From Streptococcus suis (GTDB lineage: Bacteria > Bacillota > Bacilli > Lactobacillales > Streptococcaceae), in contig JAKTNK010000002.1 of the NCBI GenBank assembly GCA_029593465.1, positions 1 through 64,000 of the forward strand: a stretch of 64,000 nt of DNA. Direction: 5' to 3'. The translations under genes and the position numbers were made by a program. The stretch's first letter is position 1; each line of letters starts with the position of its first letter. Under the pieces are notes generated by a model. It searched no databases and was not told the origin of the DNA. It saw only the letters and a list, made by a program, of their open reading frames with translations. Shown here piece by piece: positions 1 through 9,944 of this stretch.

Positions 1-1
1 A

Positions 2-160
2 CGAAACGGATTGCCTAAACAGATGGATTTTACCGATATTTCTCAGCACTTTTTATCAGCTATAGCTGATAAGAGGAATAAGATTCCTAGAAAGTATTTG
101 AATTATCAAACACCCTACCAAGTTTTTCTGAGTTACTTGAAAAAGTCTAGCTTAATTTGA
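2..160 (+). mobile_element. 3' end of an IS30-family transposase gene (partial)
   Basis: An open frame enters from the left edge and ends at a TGA at 158-160, giving 52 residues. It begins RNGLPKQMDF and carries a KIPRKYLNYQTPYQVF-type segment, which matches the C-terminal end of IS30-family integrase-core transposases (family knowledge). Only the C-terminus lies in the window, so it cannot be told whether the element is complete. The following gene has no start codon, so the element end probably lies between about 145 and 175 and interrupted it. Confidence 0.72.
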
Positions 161-168
161 CAATTTAG

Positions 169-1611
169 GATTATTTAAAGGAATCAAATATCGATGTTAT
201 AAAAGAGATTGAGAAAATTGCTCATTCTGATGGTAGAAACTCCTTCCATGATAAAAATGGTAATCAACTTTTAGGAATGAAAACAACCCATAAAATATTA
301 GGAATTTTTCCTGAATATCAAATCAAAACTTATCCTCTTGAGGTTAGGGTGAAAACCAATATAGAGGGATTAAAAGTTCAATCTAAAGATGTTGAAAAAG
401 ATAAAGAAGCAGTTGTTGCTACAACCAAATTCGTTCCTACGAGTTACCAAGTGACAGGAAAAACAGATTTAGGCAGCTTAGATACAAAAGTCACGACAGA
501 TGTTAAACAAGCTAAGGATAATAAAGTTGTATTATCACTTCTGACAAATACTTATGAGATTCAAGCATCATTGCCTAAAGATATTAGTAATCCTACCAAT
601 ATCAAGTTATTTGCCAATGATAAAGAAATTACTACCAATCTCACTAAAGACATCAAATTGGTGGATAATCAAGAGGTCACCATTTATGCTACATTCGTCT
701 ACGAAAATGCAACATATAAGACTAAAAAAATCAGTTTGACAGCAGACCCCGAGACTCATATCATTGAAGCAAAGCTGGCCTTAGACGAAGAGGCACAAAG
801 TAAGATAAAGAAAACGCAGAAAGAAAGGGAGCACAAAGAAGCTCAAGAACAAAAAGAACGAGAAACTAGAGAAAATATAGAATCCTTTGCCGATTCAAAT
901 CTTAAAGTGACGAAAAAAGGCCTTGATTTAATGGCTATTCAGTTGGGAGATTATTCTAATATTGCGGGACGGTGGTCAGATGGTCAAAAGACCATTGATT
1001 TTGCTCAAGAGTTAACCAAGTTTACATCAGCGACTGATGTTACTGTTACTTCTAAATTGAAGGGGAATTCCTTAGAATTTCTGATGCAACCTGATGTTGG
1101 TGTAGGATCATTTGCCTATTTGATTTACCCAGCAGGCACTGCTACGATGGATTTGAAAGGCGCTAGAATCGCCAATTCAGATGATATGTCTAAAGATAGA
1201 ATCTTAGTTATGCACGAGGTATATGGTAGTTTTTTCTATCGTGAGAGTCATAGCGGGGGAACGGATACCAAAAATTCAGTCAATGATTTTACAGGGATTG
1301 AAGCGGACTTAGAATCGTTTATGAATGCTTATAGAAGTGCTGTTAATAAAACGATTAGCACGAAAAAAGACTATATGGCTGATTTATATGTTTCTAAAGA
1401 GAATCCAGCCTATGAAGAGACGTTGGGGTGGTTTTTGGACGCAAATGAGCCCTATCAAAATGTATCAACAAAATCATTTTCCAATATTCAAGAAGAGGGG
1501 GACACGATTAGTTTTGATGTTTTGATTGATAATAATGGAACAGATTCTAAACGTTTTTACAAACTCAAAAAAGTCAAGGATGGTTACAAAATTCTGGAAT
1601 TTAGGTATTAA
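169..1611 (+). pseudogene. TcaA/YvbJ-like surface protein with DUF6287-like domain, 5'-truncated
   Basis: The reading frame is open from 169, but its first ATG is at 277 with no good ribosome binding site, and coding-like sequence (…EIEKIAHSDGRN…) lies in frame upstream of that ATG. The original N-terminus, which in TcaA-like proteins holds a zinc ribbon and a membrane anchor, is therefore missing. Counting from 277, residues 1-170 form beta-rich repeats, 172-205 a strongly charged coiled coil (EEAQSKIKKTQKEREH), about 207-330 a DUF6287-like module (LDLMAIQLGDYSNIAGRW), and 348-444 an NTF2-like C-terminal domain as in TcaA. An IS30-type transposase end lies directly upstream and is the likely cause of the truncation. 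Without an anchor or signal the product would probably not reach the surface. Family assignment is by eye. Confidence 0.6.
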
Positions 1612-1713
1612 ACAGCTTTCATTTGTTAGATGACAGTTTATCTTTTGAGCTAGACTAGCTTGGGGCATTTTCGTTATCCGATGAGAATGACAAGAACAAT
1701 CCTCCTAAATTCG

Positions 1714-1722
1714 TGTTATAAT
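1714..1722 (+). promoter_or_regulatory. Extended -10 promoter for the DUF1912/HD pair
   Basis: TGT followed by TATAAT at 1717-1722 forms an extended -10 element about 32 nt before the start codon at 1754. No convincing -35 box is visible. Confidence 0.5.
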
Positions 1723-1753
1723 GGTATCACTAAAAGGTTAGAAGGAGATACGA

Positions 1754-2008
1754 ATGTCTAGAGAAGCACAATTTTTAAAGGATTTTAAGGAGTGGGTTGA
1801 TACACAGGTTGTGATTAACGACGGTGCGATGAAGGCTAGCCAGCAGGTCTGGGAAGAAGATCAAGATGAGCGAGCAAAAGATGCGGTTATTCGTTATGAG
1901 AGCCGCTTGGATGCTTATCGCTTTCTTCAAAGTAAGTTTCATCAGTTTGAACAGGGGCAAGATTTTCATGATGTGCCAGAGGACTTATTTGGAAAACGGT
2001 CTTATTAA
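1754..2008 (+). CDS. DUF1912 family protein
   Basis: This 84-residue soluble, acidic, helix-rich protein has an internal segment EDQDERAKDAVIRYESRLDA that is highly characteristic of the streptococcal DUF1912 family (family recognition by eye). The ATG at 1754 follows AGAAGGAGA at a good distance. It has no signal peptide, membrane segment or recognisable catalytic motif, and the family has no known function. The HD-domain gene starts within 10 nt of its stop, so the two are very probably co-transcribed from the extended -10 promoter at 1714-1722. Confidence 0.75.
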   Translation: MSREAQFLKDFKEWVDTQVVINDGAMKASQQVWEEDQDERAKDAVIRYESRLDAYRFLQSKFHQFEQGQDFHDVPEDLFGKRSY

Positions 2009-2017
2009 GGGGAAATG

Positions 2018-2668
2018 ATGGAGCGTTCTCAGATAATTGTAGCAGCAGAAGCATTTGTGAAAGAAGCCTTGAGTGGTGAGGCATCAGGACATGATTGGTA
2101 TCATGTTGATAGGGTGCGTCATATGGCTGTTCGCCTGGCTAAGGAAGAAGGGGCAGATGTTTTTATTTGTGAATTGGCAGCTCTGTTACATGATGTTGCT
2201 GATGATAAACTCAATCCATCAGAAGAAATTGGCTTAAGTAGGGTTGCAGCGTGGTTATCTCAGCATCCAATAGATCGTCATGAAACTAGTCATATTGTGG
2301 CTATTATTCGTGACATGTCTTTTAGAGGTGGAACCAATCGTGATAGGGTGTTATCGCTGGAGGGACAAGTTGTTCAGGATGCGGATCGCCTAGATGCTAT
2401 TGGAGCCATTGGGATTGCTAGGACGATGGCTTATGCTGGTCATAAGGGGAATGCTATTCATATCCCAGGACAGGTAGTTCGTAGGGAATTGACCCTAGAA
2501 GCCTATCGAAACGAAGAATCTACGGCTATTGTCCATTTTTATGAAAAATTATTGCTATTAAAAGAGATGATGAATACTGCGACTGGAAGGCGATTAGCCG
2601 AGAGACGTCATGCCTATATGGAGAACTTTTTGAGCGAATTTTATGCTGAATGGGATGGCAACTGCTAA
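2018..2668 (+). CDS. HD-domain phosphohydrolase (YedJ-like)
   Basis: The 216-residue protein carries the metal-binding pattern of the HD superfamily: an N-terminal histidine in HDWYHVDRV, the HD doublet in LLHDVADDK and a late aspartate in QDADRLDAIGAIG. Such proteins hydrolyse phosphoester or nucleotide substrates, but the substrate here is unknown. Two adjacent ATGs exist at 2015 and 2018; the AAGGGG sequence ending near 2012 favours the second. It is cytosolic by sequence and follows the DUF1912 gene by about 10 nt, so it is the second gene of that operon. A long perfect hairpin at 2715-2748 lies after it. Confidence 0.8.
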   Translation: MERSQIIVAAEAFVKEALSGEASGHDWYHVDRVRHMAVRLAKEEGADVFICELAALLHDVADDKLNPSEEIGLSRVAAWLSQHPIDRHETSHIVAIIRDMSFRGGTNRDRVLSLEGQVVQDADRLDAIGAIGIARTMAYAGHKGNAIHIPGQVVRRELTLEAYRNEESTAIVHFYEKLLLLKEMMNTATGRRLAERRHAYMENFLSEFYAEWDGNC

Positions 2669-2714
2669 GTTTTTGGGATATGGGGTAAGAGTTGTTTTTA
2701 GGGCAATATAGATG

Positions 2715-2748
2715 AACAAAGACGATTTCAACAGAAATCGTCTTTGTT
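2715..2748 (+). terminator. Hairpin between the HD gene and exoA
   Basis: A perfect 14-bp inverted repeat (AACAAAGACGATTT paired with its complement) with a 6-nt loop lies between two converging genes. The U-rich tail on the + strand is short and interrupted, so it may act as a weak or two-way terminator. Confidence 0.6.
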
Positions 2749-2842
2749 CTTGGTATAATGATTGAAGCTAGGTGATAAGTATGGGGGCATGATGCAGTAG
2801 TTTCATTTTAGAAAACAAACGGTTGATTATTGTCTAAAATGT

Positions 2843-3670
2843 TTAGAGATCAATCTCCATCATGATTGGCGTATGATCCTGGCGTTCCCCAGATGAAATC
2901 ATCTCAGATTTGAGGATTTTATCAGCGATGCGATTGGACGTTAGCCAGTAGTCAATTCTCCAGCCAGTATTGTTGATTTTACTGGTTTTGCTACGTTGTG
3001 CCCACCAAGTGTAAACGTTTGGAATATCACCATGTATATGACGGAAGCTGTCTGTAAATCCTTGATTTAAAAGATTGGTAAACCCTTGGCGTTCTTCGTC
3101 AGTAAAGCCAGGGGAACGGCGATTGGCATTGGGATTGGCGAGGTCAATTTCGTGGTGTGCGACATTATAGTCACCGGTTGCTAGGACAGGTTTTTCGTGA
3201 TCAAGTTCTGATAGATAGGCAGCGTATTGCTTGTCCCAAACTTGTCTGTCTTCCAAGCGTTTCAAGCCGTCTCCAGCATTTGGGGTATAGACCTGAGTGA
3301 CAAAAAAGGTATCGAATTCGAGCGTAATAATACGTCCTTCATCATCCATGGTTGATGGGGCACCGATTTTAGGGAAGGTCACGCGAGGGTTGAATTCTTT
3401 TTTGTAAAGGAACATGGTACCAGCATAACCTTTTCGTGCTGGTTCTTGAGATGAACGCCAGACATTGGCGTAATCTGGGAAATAGCTCTCTAGTATGTCG
3501 AGGTGTTTTTTTGTAGGGCCTTTGGCAGAGAGCTTTGTTTCTTGTATGGCAATGATATCGGCGTCTTCTTTGACCAAGGTATCAATGACAGCACGAGATA
3601 ATAAGGCACGCGCAGAGTCGCTGGTTAGAGCAGCATTAAGAGAGTCAATATTCCAAGAAATGAGTTTCAT
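2843..3670 (-). CDS. exoA: Exodeoxyribonuclease III (ExoA/XthA family)
   Basis: The 275-residue protein has the exonuclease-endonuclease-phosphatase fold signatures: MKLISWNIDSLN at the N-terminus, IIAIQETKLS with the catalytic glutamate near residue 45, TGDYNVAH, and a C-terminal WRIDYWLTS…DHTPIMMEIDL containing the Asp-His pair. It removes 3' blocks and cuts at abasic sites in base-excision repair, acting in the cytosol. Length matches the streptococcal ExoA family. The start is preceded by AAAAGGATGACTTC, a good Shine-Dalgarno sequence. It is a single gene on the minus strand, with an extended -10 (TGCTATAAT, + strand 3704-3712) upstream. Confidence 0.93.
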   Translation of the reverse strand: MKLISWNIDSLNAALTSDSARALLSRAVIDTLVKEDADIIAIQETKLSAKGPTKKHLDILESYFPDYANVWRSSQEPARKGYAGTMFLYKKEFNPRVTFPKIGAPSTMDDEGRIITLEFDTFFVTQVYTPNAGDGLKRLEDRQVWDKQYAAYLSELDHEKPVLATGDYNVAHHEIDLANPNANRRSPGFTDEERQGFTNLLNQGFTDSFRHIHGDIPNVYTWWAQRSKTSKINNTGWRIDYWLTSNRIADKILKSEMISSGERQDHTPIMMEIDL

Positions 3671-3928
3671 GAAGTCATCCTTTTCTAAAAGTGAATTAGC
3701 CTTATTATAGCAAAAATGCTGATTTGAGGCGAGAAGGGCGTTTCCCTCCTACATCTGGCAGTTGAAAAAGTGCTGGGACACCAGATTGTTCTTCAAAATG
3801 CTGACGAAAATGCCTTGCTTCAACAAGGAATGATTGGTTGAGGATAAGGCAAGACAAAGCTTTAAACTAAGGGCTGGAGTTAGTGGAAGCTAAGAGTTTT
3901 GTGAAACAGGGAAAAGCATCGTTTGGTA

Positions 3929-3937
3929 TGTTATAAT
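3929..3937 (+). promoter_or_regulatory. Extended -10 promoter of the unknown membrane protein gene
   Basis: TGT plus TATAAT (3932-3937) lies about 30 nt before the ATG at 3967. The rest of 3671-3928 holds the exoA promoter and nothing else I can assign. Confidence 0.5.
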
Positions 3938-3966
3938 GCTAATGAGTAAGCGTAAGGAGGTTGGCG

Positions 3967-5622
3967 ATGCGCAAAAAAGTGTTTGTACTGTGTTGGGTGC
4001 TGGTGATGTTGGTATGGTATTGGTTTTACTTACCTCCGTTAACCATCTTTAGTTTGTCGTTTTGGCTATTTTTGTTTGTAGGGACTTGGTTTGGCATTGC
4101 TCTAACCTATCTATACCAACTATTTCAGAGTGAATGGTGGCGCAGAAAAGCAGGGCCACAGAGTGGGGTTAAGCGGACGGTGCGATTCGCTTCTCCTTCG
4201 AGACCTAAAGTGTCTGCGGTTGTTAAATGGGCTTTTTTAGGGAGTGTTTTAATTTTTGGCGGGATTTCTCTCTTGAACTTTTCGCAATCACGTGTATTTC
4301 GTGCTAAGAGTTATGCTAGGGTCATAACGGTGAAAAATGCTTCCTTTGAGAAAAATTTTCCCAAAACGGATTTATCGCACTTAGCGTTATTAGATCGTCA
4401 ATCTGCTGAGAAAATAGGGGATACTTATTTGGGGACGATTGATAAAGTCTCGCAGTTTGGGATTTCGGATGCTTATCGTCAGATCACGATTGGGAACCAG
4501 CCGTTTCGTGTCTCTCCTTTGGAGTATAAGAATTTTTGGAAGTGGTTATCCAATCGTAAAGAAGGTATTGACTACTATGTTAAGGTGAATCAGACGACCG
4601 GTAAGGCAGACTTGGTTCGTTTGGATAAGGCGATGCGTTACTCTGATTCCGAATACCTATGGCGAGATACCAAGCGTCACCTCAGGTTACAATACCCAAC
4701 CACCATTTTTGAAGACCCTTCTTTTGAGGTTGATGATGAGGGTCATCCCTATTACGTTGCCACCACGTACCAGCCTAAGTTTGGCTTGACGTCACCAGAT
4801 CCTAGCGGGGTTGTGCTCTTAGATGCTGTTACTGGCAAGAGCAACTATTATTCGTTAGAGGACGTTCCCAAGTGGGTTGATCGTGTGTATTCGGCTGGTA
4901 ATGTTTTAATACGTGTCAATGACCATTATAAATATCAAGATGGCTTTTGGAATACATTGTTTAGTCAGACAGGGGTTAAGAAAACAACGGATTTGTACAA
5001 TTACATCGCAATTGATGGGGACATTTACCTTTATACAGGGATTACTTCTGTGACGGCAGATGCGTCGAACCTTGGGTTTATCTTAGTGAATATGCGAACC
5101 CGTGAGGTGATAAATTATAAGTTGGGTTCGGCCACAGAATCAGCCGCTCAAGCTTCAGCTGAAGGTGAAGTCCAGGAGAAAAAATACAAGGCTACAGCAC
5201 CGACCTTGGTTAAGATTAAAGATAGGGCCTTTTACCTAATTTCACTCAAGGATGATGCGGGTCTGGTCAAATCCTATGCTCTAGTTGATGCCGAAGATTA
5301 CCAACAAGTGACGGTTAATAATAATATTAAGACTCTTCTGGCCCAATTTACAGATGGCGAGACAGACCAGTTAGCTGGTCTTGGAGATGCTTCTAAGAAA
5401 GCTAAACGCATTTCAGGGACGGTTGATGCCTTAGCAAGTCAGATTATCTCTGGGACAACGGTTTACTATGTCTCTATCAACAATCAGATTTATAAGATTA
5501 GAGCGTCTAGCAAATCCTTAGATGGCTTACCTTTTTTAAGGGTTGGTGATGTGGTTGAAGGTCAAATTGGTAAAGACCACTATCTGGAAGAGGTCAGCAT
5601 AACACCGCAGAAAGCCCAATAA
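3967..5622 (+). CDS. Conserved membrane protein of unknown function
   Basis: The ATG at 3967 is preceded at 6 nt by AAGGAGG; an in-frame TTG at 3961 lies too close to that site. The 551-residue product has three N-terminal membrane segments (about residues 5-25, 28-52 and 86-108, the third after a basic loop) followed by a large extracytoplasmic region of about 440 residues. That region has aromatic, beta-rich stretches reminiscent of propeller-like sensor domains (ISDAYRQITIG, GHPYYVATTYQ, YNYIAIDGDIYLY) but no catalytic motif I recognise. It stands alone between exoA and metG. Similar proteins are conserved in streptococci and listed as hypothetical or CvpA-like; I do not assign a function. 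Confidence 0.75.
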   Translation: MRKKVFVLCWVLVMLVWYWFYLPPLTIFSLSFWLFLFVGTWFGIALTYLYQLFQSEWWRRKAGPQSGVKRTVRFASPSRPKVSAVVKWAFLGSVLIFGGISLLNFSQSRVFRAKSYARVITVKNASFEKNFPKTDLSHLALLDRQSAEKIGDTYLGTIDKVSQFGISDAYRQITIGNQPFRVSPLEYKNFWKWLSNRKEGIDYYVKVNQTTGKADLVRLDKAMRYSDSEYLWRDTKRHLRLQYPTTIFEDPSFEVDDEGHPYYVATTYQPKFGLTSPDPSGVVLLDAVTGKSNYYSLEDVPKWVDRVYSAGNVLIRVNDHYKYQDGFWNTLFSQTGVKKTTDLYNYIAIDGDIYLYTGITSVTADASNLGFILVNMRTREVINYKLGSATESAAQASAEGEVQEKKYKATAPTLVKIKDRAFYLISLKDDAGLVKSYALVDAEDYQQVTVNNNIKTLLAQFTDGETDQLAGLGDASKKAKRISGTVDALASQIISGTTVYYVSINNQIYKIRASSKSLDGLPFLRVGDVVEGQIGKDHYLEEVSITPQKAQ

Positions 5623-5668
5623 GCTTTTTAGGCATATGATTTTGATGAGCCAGGAAGCTAAAAGGGTT

Positions 5669-5697
5669 GCGACAATTTTGATGGGATATGCTATAAT
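5669..5697 (+). promoter_or_regulatory. metG promoter
   Basis: GCGACA at 5669-5674 and TATAAT at 5692-5697 are 17 nt apart, and TG one base before the -10 makes it extended. This lies 47 nt before the metG ATG. Confidence 0.65.
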
Positions 5698-5743
5698 GAA
5701 GTGTTATTAAAAACGCATCGCATTTGTGCGTGAAAGGATTACC

Positions 5744-7807
5744 ATGACTGAGGAAAAATCATTTTACATTACAACACCAATTTATTATCCGAGTGGGAAA
5801 TTACACATCGGATCTGCCTATACAACGATTGCTTGCGATGTTTTGGCACGTTACAAGCGTTTGATGAAGGTACCGACCTTTTACTTGACGGGGCTCGATG
5901 AGCACGGGCAAAAGATTCAAGAAAAGGCGGAGCAGGCTGGTTTAACGCCACAAGCCTATGTTGATGGGATGGCTGAAGGTGTTAAAGACTTATGGCAGTT
6001 ACTGGATATTTCTTATGATAAGTTTATCCGTACGACAGATGACTATCATGAGGCAGTGGTTGCTGCTGTCTTTGAACAGTTGTTGGAACAAGGTGATATT
6101 TATCTTGGCGAGTACAAGGGGTGGTATTCCGTTTCTGATGAGGAATTTTTCACCGAAAGCCAGTTAGCAGAAGTTTTTCGAGATGAAGAGGGCAATGTCA
6201 TTGGTGGTATTGCACCGTCAGGGCATGAAGTGGAGTTGGTTGCTGAAGAATCCTACTTCTTCAAACTTAGTAAGTATGCGGACCGTCTGGTTGCCTTTTA
6301 CAAGGCCAATTCTGACTTTATCAGTCCCAAAGGACGTATGAATGAAATGCTTAAAAATTTCATTGAGCCTGGTTTGGAAGATTTGGCTGTTTCTCGGACA
6401 ACCTTTACCTGGGGGATACCCGTACCGTCAGATCCTAAGCATGTGGTTTACGTTTGGATTGATGCCCTTTTAAACTATGCAACAGCTCTTGGCTATGGAC
6501 AGGCTGACCATGAGAACTTCGATACCTTTTGGTTAGACCATACAGTGACCAAGTCTTGGACTGACCAAGCAGGTAAAACATGGGATTTCACGGTTAATCC
6601 AGGTATTACTCATATGGTTGGTAAGGATATTTTGCGCTTTCATTCCATTTACTGGCCAATTATCTTGATGGCACTTAATTTGCCACTGCCAAATCGTCTG
6701 GTGGCCCATGGTTGGTTTGTGATGCAAGATGGCAAGATGTCTAAGTCTAAGGGGAATGTAGTGTACCCTGAGCTATTGGTAGAGCGTTTCGGCCTTGACC
6801 CACTACGCTACTACCTCATGAGATCTTTACCAGTTGGATCGGACGGTACATTTACCCCTGAGGATTATGTCGGTCGTATCAACTATGAACTAGCCAATGA
6901 TCTTGGAAACCTTCTCAACCGTACCGTTGCGATGATTAACAAGTATTTTGGCGGTGCTGTTCCGGCTTATCAGCAGAATGTGACAGCTTTTGATGATGAT
7001 CTTGAAAACGTGGTCGCTGATCAAATCGTTGCTTATCATCATTATATGGAAGCCGTGGATTATCCAAAAGCCTTAGAGGCTGTTTGGACTATCATTTCGC
7101 GTACCAATAAGTATATTGATGAGACAGCTCCTTGGGTTTTGGCTAAAGAAGAAGGTGGTAAGGAAGAACTTGCGGCTGTCATGGCACATTTGGCATCTAG
7201 CCTTCGTGTGGTTGCTCATCTTATTCAACCATTTATGATGGAAACGTCAAATGCCATCATGGCACAATTAGGGCTTGGCTCTAGCTTTGATCTTCCTAAC
7301 CTTGCCTTATCAGGTCTTCCGGCAGGTCTTAAAGTGGTTGCCAAAGGAAGGCCAATCTTCCCACGCCTTGATATGGAAGAAGAGATAGCTTACATTAAAG
7401 ACCAAATGAATGCAGGCAAAGCTCCTATGGAAAAAGGTTGGGTTCCAGAAGAGGTTGAATTGACCTCAAACAAGGAAATGATTAAATTTGAAGATTTTGA
7501 TGCGGTGGAAATCCGTGTTGCTGAAGTGATTGAAGTGGAAAAAGTTGAGGGTTCAGATAAGCTACTTCGTTTTCGCTTGGATGCTGGTGATCAAGACCAT
7601 CGCCAGATTTTGTCAGGGATTGCCAAGTATTATCCAAATGAACAAGAGCTCGTTGGTAAAAAGCTACAAATTGTAGCCAACCTCAAACCGCGTAAAATGA
7701 TGAAACAATATATCAGTCAGGGCATGATTTTATCAGCAGAGCATGATGGTCAGCTAACCGTGTTGACAGTTGATCCAAGTGTTCCAAATGGTAGCCTGAT
7801 TGGCTAA
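5744..7807 (+). CDS. metG: Methionyl-tRNA synthetase
   Basis: This class I synthetase charges tRNA-Met in the cytosol. The 687-residue protein has the HIGH motif variant in [12 protein letters not shown] near residue 20 and the KMSKS loop in [10 protein letters not shown] near residue 330. An anticodon-binding helical domain follows, then a C-terminal tRNA-binding EMAPII-like OB domain ([17 protein letters not shown]…) that drives dimerisation in this family. No zinc-knuckle cysteines are evident, which agrees with the short MetG subgroup of Firmicutes. The ATG at 5744 follows GAAAGGA at 6 nt; an in-frame upstream GTG lacks such a site. It is expressed from its own promoter and no T-box is seen. 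Confidence 0.97.
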   Translation: MTEEKSFYITTPIYYPSGKLHIGSAYTTIACDVLARYKRLMKVPTFYLTGLDEHGQKIQEKAEQAGLTPQAYVDGMAEGVKDLWQLLDISYDKFIRTTDDYHEAVVAAVFEQLLEQGDIYLGEYKGWYSVSDEEFFTESQLAEVFRDEEGNVIGGIAPSGHEVELVAEESYFFKLSKYADRLVAFYKANSDFISPKGRMNEMLKNFIEPGLEDLAVSRTTFTWGIPVPSDPKHVVYVWIDALLNYATALGYGQADHENFDTFWLDHTVTKSWTDQAGKTWDFTVNPGITHMVGKDILRFHSIYWPIILMALNLPLPNRLVAHGWFVMQDGKMSKSKGNVVYPELLVERFGLDPLRYYLMRSLPVGSDGTFTPEDYVGRINYELANDLGNLLNRTVAMINKYFGGAVPAYQQNVTAFDDDLENVVADQIVAYHHYMEAVDYPKALEAVWTIISRTNKYIDETAPWVLAKEEGGKEELAAVMAHLASSLRVVAHLIQPFMMETSNAIMAQLGLGSSFDLPNLALSGLPAGLKVVAKGRPIFPRLDMEEEIAYIKDQMNAGKAPMEKGWVPEEVELTSNKEMIKFEDFDAVEIRVAEVIEVEKVEGSDKLLRFRLDAGDQDHRQILSGIAKYYPNEQELVGKKLQIVANLKPRKMMKQYISQGMILSAEHDGQLTVLTVDPSVPNGSLIG

Positions 7808-7921
7808 ACAGCGCTTTAACGATGAAGGTAAGAGAAACATGCTCTTGCCTTTTTTGATGATGAAAAGCCTTGATTAGATAGAATAGAAAGCACTCAAGAA
7901 ATGGTGAACTTACAAGTGTTT

Positions 7922-7930
7922 TGCTATAAT
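7922..7930 (+). promoter_or_regulatory. Extended -10 promoter of the FemX-like gene
   Basis: TGC plus TATAAT (7925-7930) lies 35 nt before the chosen ATG at 7965; no clear -35 is seen. Confidence 0.5.
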
Positions 7931-7964
7931 AGAGTTTAAGCATTTGATTGGAGAAGGATTGATA

Positions 7965-9200
7965 ATGTCATTAGTCGAGTTAAGTAAGGAACGATACGAA
8001 GACGTTCTAAAACAATTTTCAGAGGTGTCTTTCACCCAGTCTTTGGAAATGGCAGCATTGTTGCAACAGCGTGGGTTTACGGTGTATTTGCTGGGCTTAG
8101 AAGTGGATGACCATGTGCCCGTTGCAGGGATTTTATACAGTAAGCCGATGCTAGGAGGGCTACGGATGGAGATGAATACCGGACCTGCTAGCACTGATAC
8201 CAGCTATCTTAAGGCGTTTTATCAAGAGTTGCAGCAATTTGCCAAAGGGCATAAGGCTTTAGAACTCATTGTAAAGCCCTATGACACTTATCAGACCTTT
8301 ACCAGCAATGGTGAGGCTGCTAATGAGGCATCAAATGGGCTTCTTGAGACTTTGATTCAATTAGGATTTAGTCACGATGGTTTACAGACGGGGTATCCAG
8401 GGGGAGAGCCAGACTGGCTTTATGTGAAAGACTTGACCGGGGTGACGCCAGAAACCTTGCGTCAGTCTTTTTCCAAAAAAGGAAGACCCTTGCTCAATAA
8501 AGCCCGTTCTTTTGGGACCAAATGGAGACGCTTAGAACGCTCAGAGTTGCCACTCTTTAAGGAAATAACCGCTTCAACTTCGGAACGACGTGATTATACC
8601 GATAAGCCTTTGGATTATTATGAAGCTTTCTACGATGCCTTTGGTGATAACTGCGAGTTTATGGTAGCCGAAATTAACTTTGAAGATTACCGAGCGCACT
8701 TGCAAGAGGATTTACAGCAGTTGCTGACCCAAGTTGCTGCTTTGGAGGACAAGTTGGCGGTTAATCCGGATTCGCGCAAGTATCAAAACATGAACAAGGA
8801 GTTGCAATCGCAGGTAGAGACTTTCAAAGCTCGCATTGCAGAAGCAAATGCCTTGATTGAAAAATACGGTTCTCAGGATGTGGCGATGGCAGCGAGTCTC
8901 TTTGTGTACACGGCGCGTGAAGCAGTCTATCTGTTTAGTGGCTCTTATACCGAGTTTAATAAATTTTATGCACCAGTAGTCCTTCAAGAATATGTGATGT
9001 TAGAGGCGCTGCGTCGAGGCATTCCTACCTATAACTTCTTAGGCATTCAAGGGGTATTTGATGGTAGTGACGGTGTTTTACGCTTCAAGCAACAGTTTAA
9101 TGGCTACATTGTTCGCAAAATGGGGACTTTTCGGTATTACCCTCATCCTTTTAAAAAGAGGGTGATTGACACGATCAAGAAATGCTTGGGACGAGCATAA
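7965..9200 (+). CDS. FemX/MurM-family lipid II aminoacyltransferase
   Basis: The protein (411 residues) belongs to the FemABX/MurMN family, which transfers amino acids from aminoacyl-tRNA to the lysine of lipid II to build the peptidoglycan cross-bridge. Visible family features are two GNAT-like halves, with the helical coiled-coil arm between them at about residues 245-305 (rich in E, Q, K and A), and the late GSYTEFNKFYAPVVLQEYVMLEALRRG-type and YNFLGIQGVF segments. The ATG at 7965 follows GGAGAAGGA. Whether it is the MurM-type (first residue) or MurN-type (second residue) enzyme cannot be settled by eye. It is separately transcribed after metG. Confidence 0.85.
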   Translation: MSLVELSKERYEDVLKQFSEVSFTQSLEMAALLQQRGFTVYLLGLEVDDHVPVAGILYSKPMLGGLRMEMNTGPASTDTSYLKAFYQELQQFAKGHKALELIVKPYDTYQTFTSNGEAANEASNGLLETLIQLGFSHDGLQTGYPGGEPDWLYVKDLTGVTPETLRQSFSKKGRPLLNKARSFGTKWRRLERSELPLFKEITASTSERRDYTDKPLDYYEAFYDAFGDNCEFMVAEINFEDYRAHLQEDLQQLLTQVAALEDKLAVNPDSRKYQNMNKELQSQVETFKARIAEANALIEKYGSQDVAMAASLFVYTAREAVYLFSGSYTEFNKFYAPVVLQEYVMLEALRRGIPTYNFLGIQGVFDGSDGVLRFKQQFNGYIVRKMGTFRYYPHPFKKRVIDTIKKCLGRA

Positions 9201-9287
9201 TCCGAGTGTGTTGCTACTTGTCCTTGTGCTAAGTAAAAAGTGTAACAGTTGATTGCATTCGCTAGAAAGCCAAAAGAGAGGTTAGCT

Positions 9288-9944
9288 GTGTTTGAAGCCA
9301 TTAATTATTATTTGAGTTTTCAGGGACACCAGTATTCGAAACCTGAGAGAGCAGGGGATAGGGCTGAGGTTATGGAGGTGTTTAAAAAGAGTGGTCAGGC
9401 AGCTCGCTTAGAAATGACCACCTTGTCACAGACCATCGCTGGTCATTTGCCAGACTTTCGGATGGGTCGGGTTAGCAGTTGGCTTAATCAAGCTCAAATA
9501 GCTCGCCCTCATTTCTGGACCTATTTTCATGGTCTAGCCGATAAGCCAGATGATGTGGGAATGGCCATTCGTCTCTATGGGCGAGAAGATGACTTTGGCC
9601 TATCCGTGGAGGTCAGTTTTATTGAGCGACACCGCTCAGAAAGTACCTTGACAAAGCAAGCTAGGGTTCTTGACATTCCCATAAAAGCCCCCTTATATTA
9701 CTGGGTGCAAAAAGAAGGAGAGAGTTATCGAGAAGAGGGTACGGAGAAAAACCGCCAAAGGCTCAAAGCCGCTTTGGCAAATGGTGATATTCGTAAAGTC
9801 TTAATTAAAACGGACATTCCCATCTCACTTGACATGACTACCGAGGAACTGGTTGCTTCTATTCTTGAGCGTTTTCAGCTCCTTTATCCCTATTATTTAG
9901 AGACAAAAGATGAGCCAATGCCTTCTCCTTTATTGACTAACTAA
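9288..9944 (+). CDS. HI_0552-like protein of unknown function
   Basis: The frame is open from further left, but AGAGAGG at 9275-9281 places the best start at the GTG at 9288 (a TTG at 9249 lacks such a site). The 218-residue product is soluble, with mixed alpha/beta composition, and resembles the HI_0552 family, whose function is not known. A conserved-looking core reads WTYFHGLADKPDDVGMAIRLYG. There is no signal peptide or membrane segment. It follows the FemX-like gene by about 87 nt and may share its transcript; the hairpin at 10052-10082 would end it. Confidence in the family name is moderate; that it is a real gene is clear. Confidence 0.7.
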   Translation: MFEAINYYLSFQGHQYSKPERAGDRAEVMEVFKKSGQAARLEMTTLSQTIAGHLPDFRMGRVSSWLNQAQIARPHFWTYFHGLADKPDDVGMAIRLYGREDDFGLSVEVSFIERHRSESTLTKQARVLDIPIKAPLYYWVQKEGESYREEGTEKNRQRLKAALANGDIRKVLIKTDIPISLDMTTEELVASILERFQLLYPYYLETKDEPMPSPLLTN

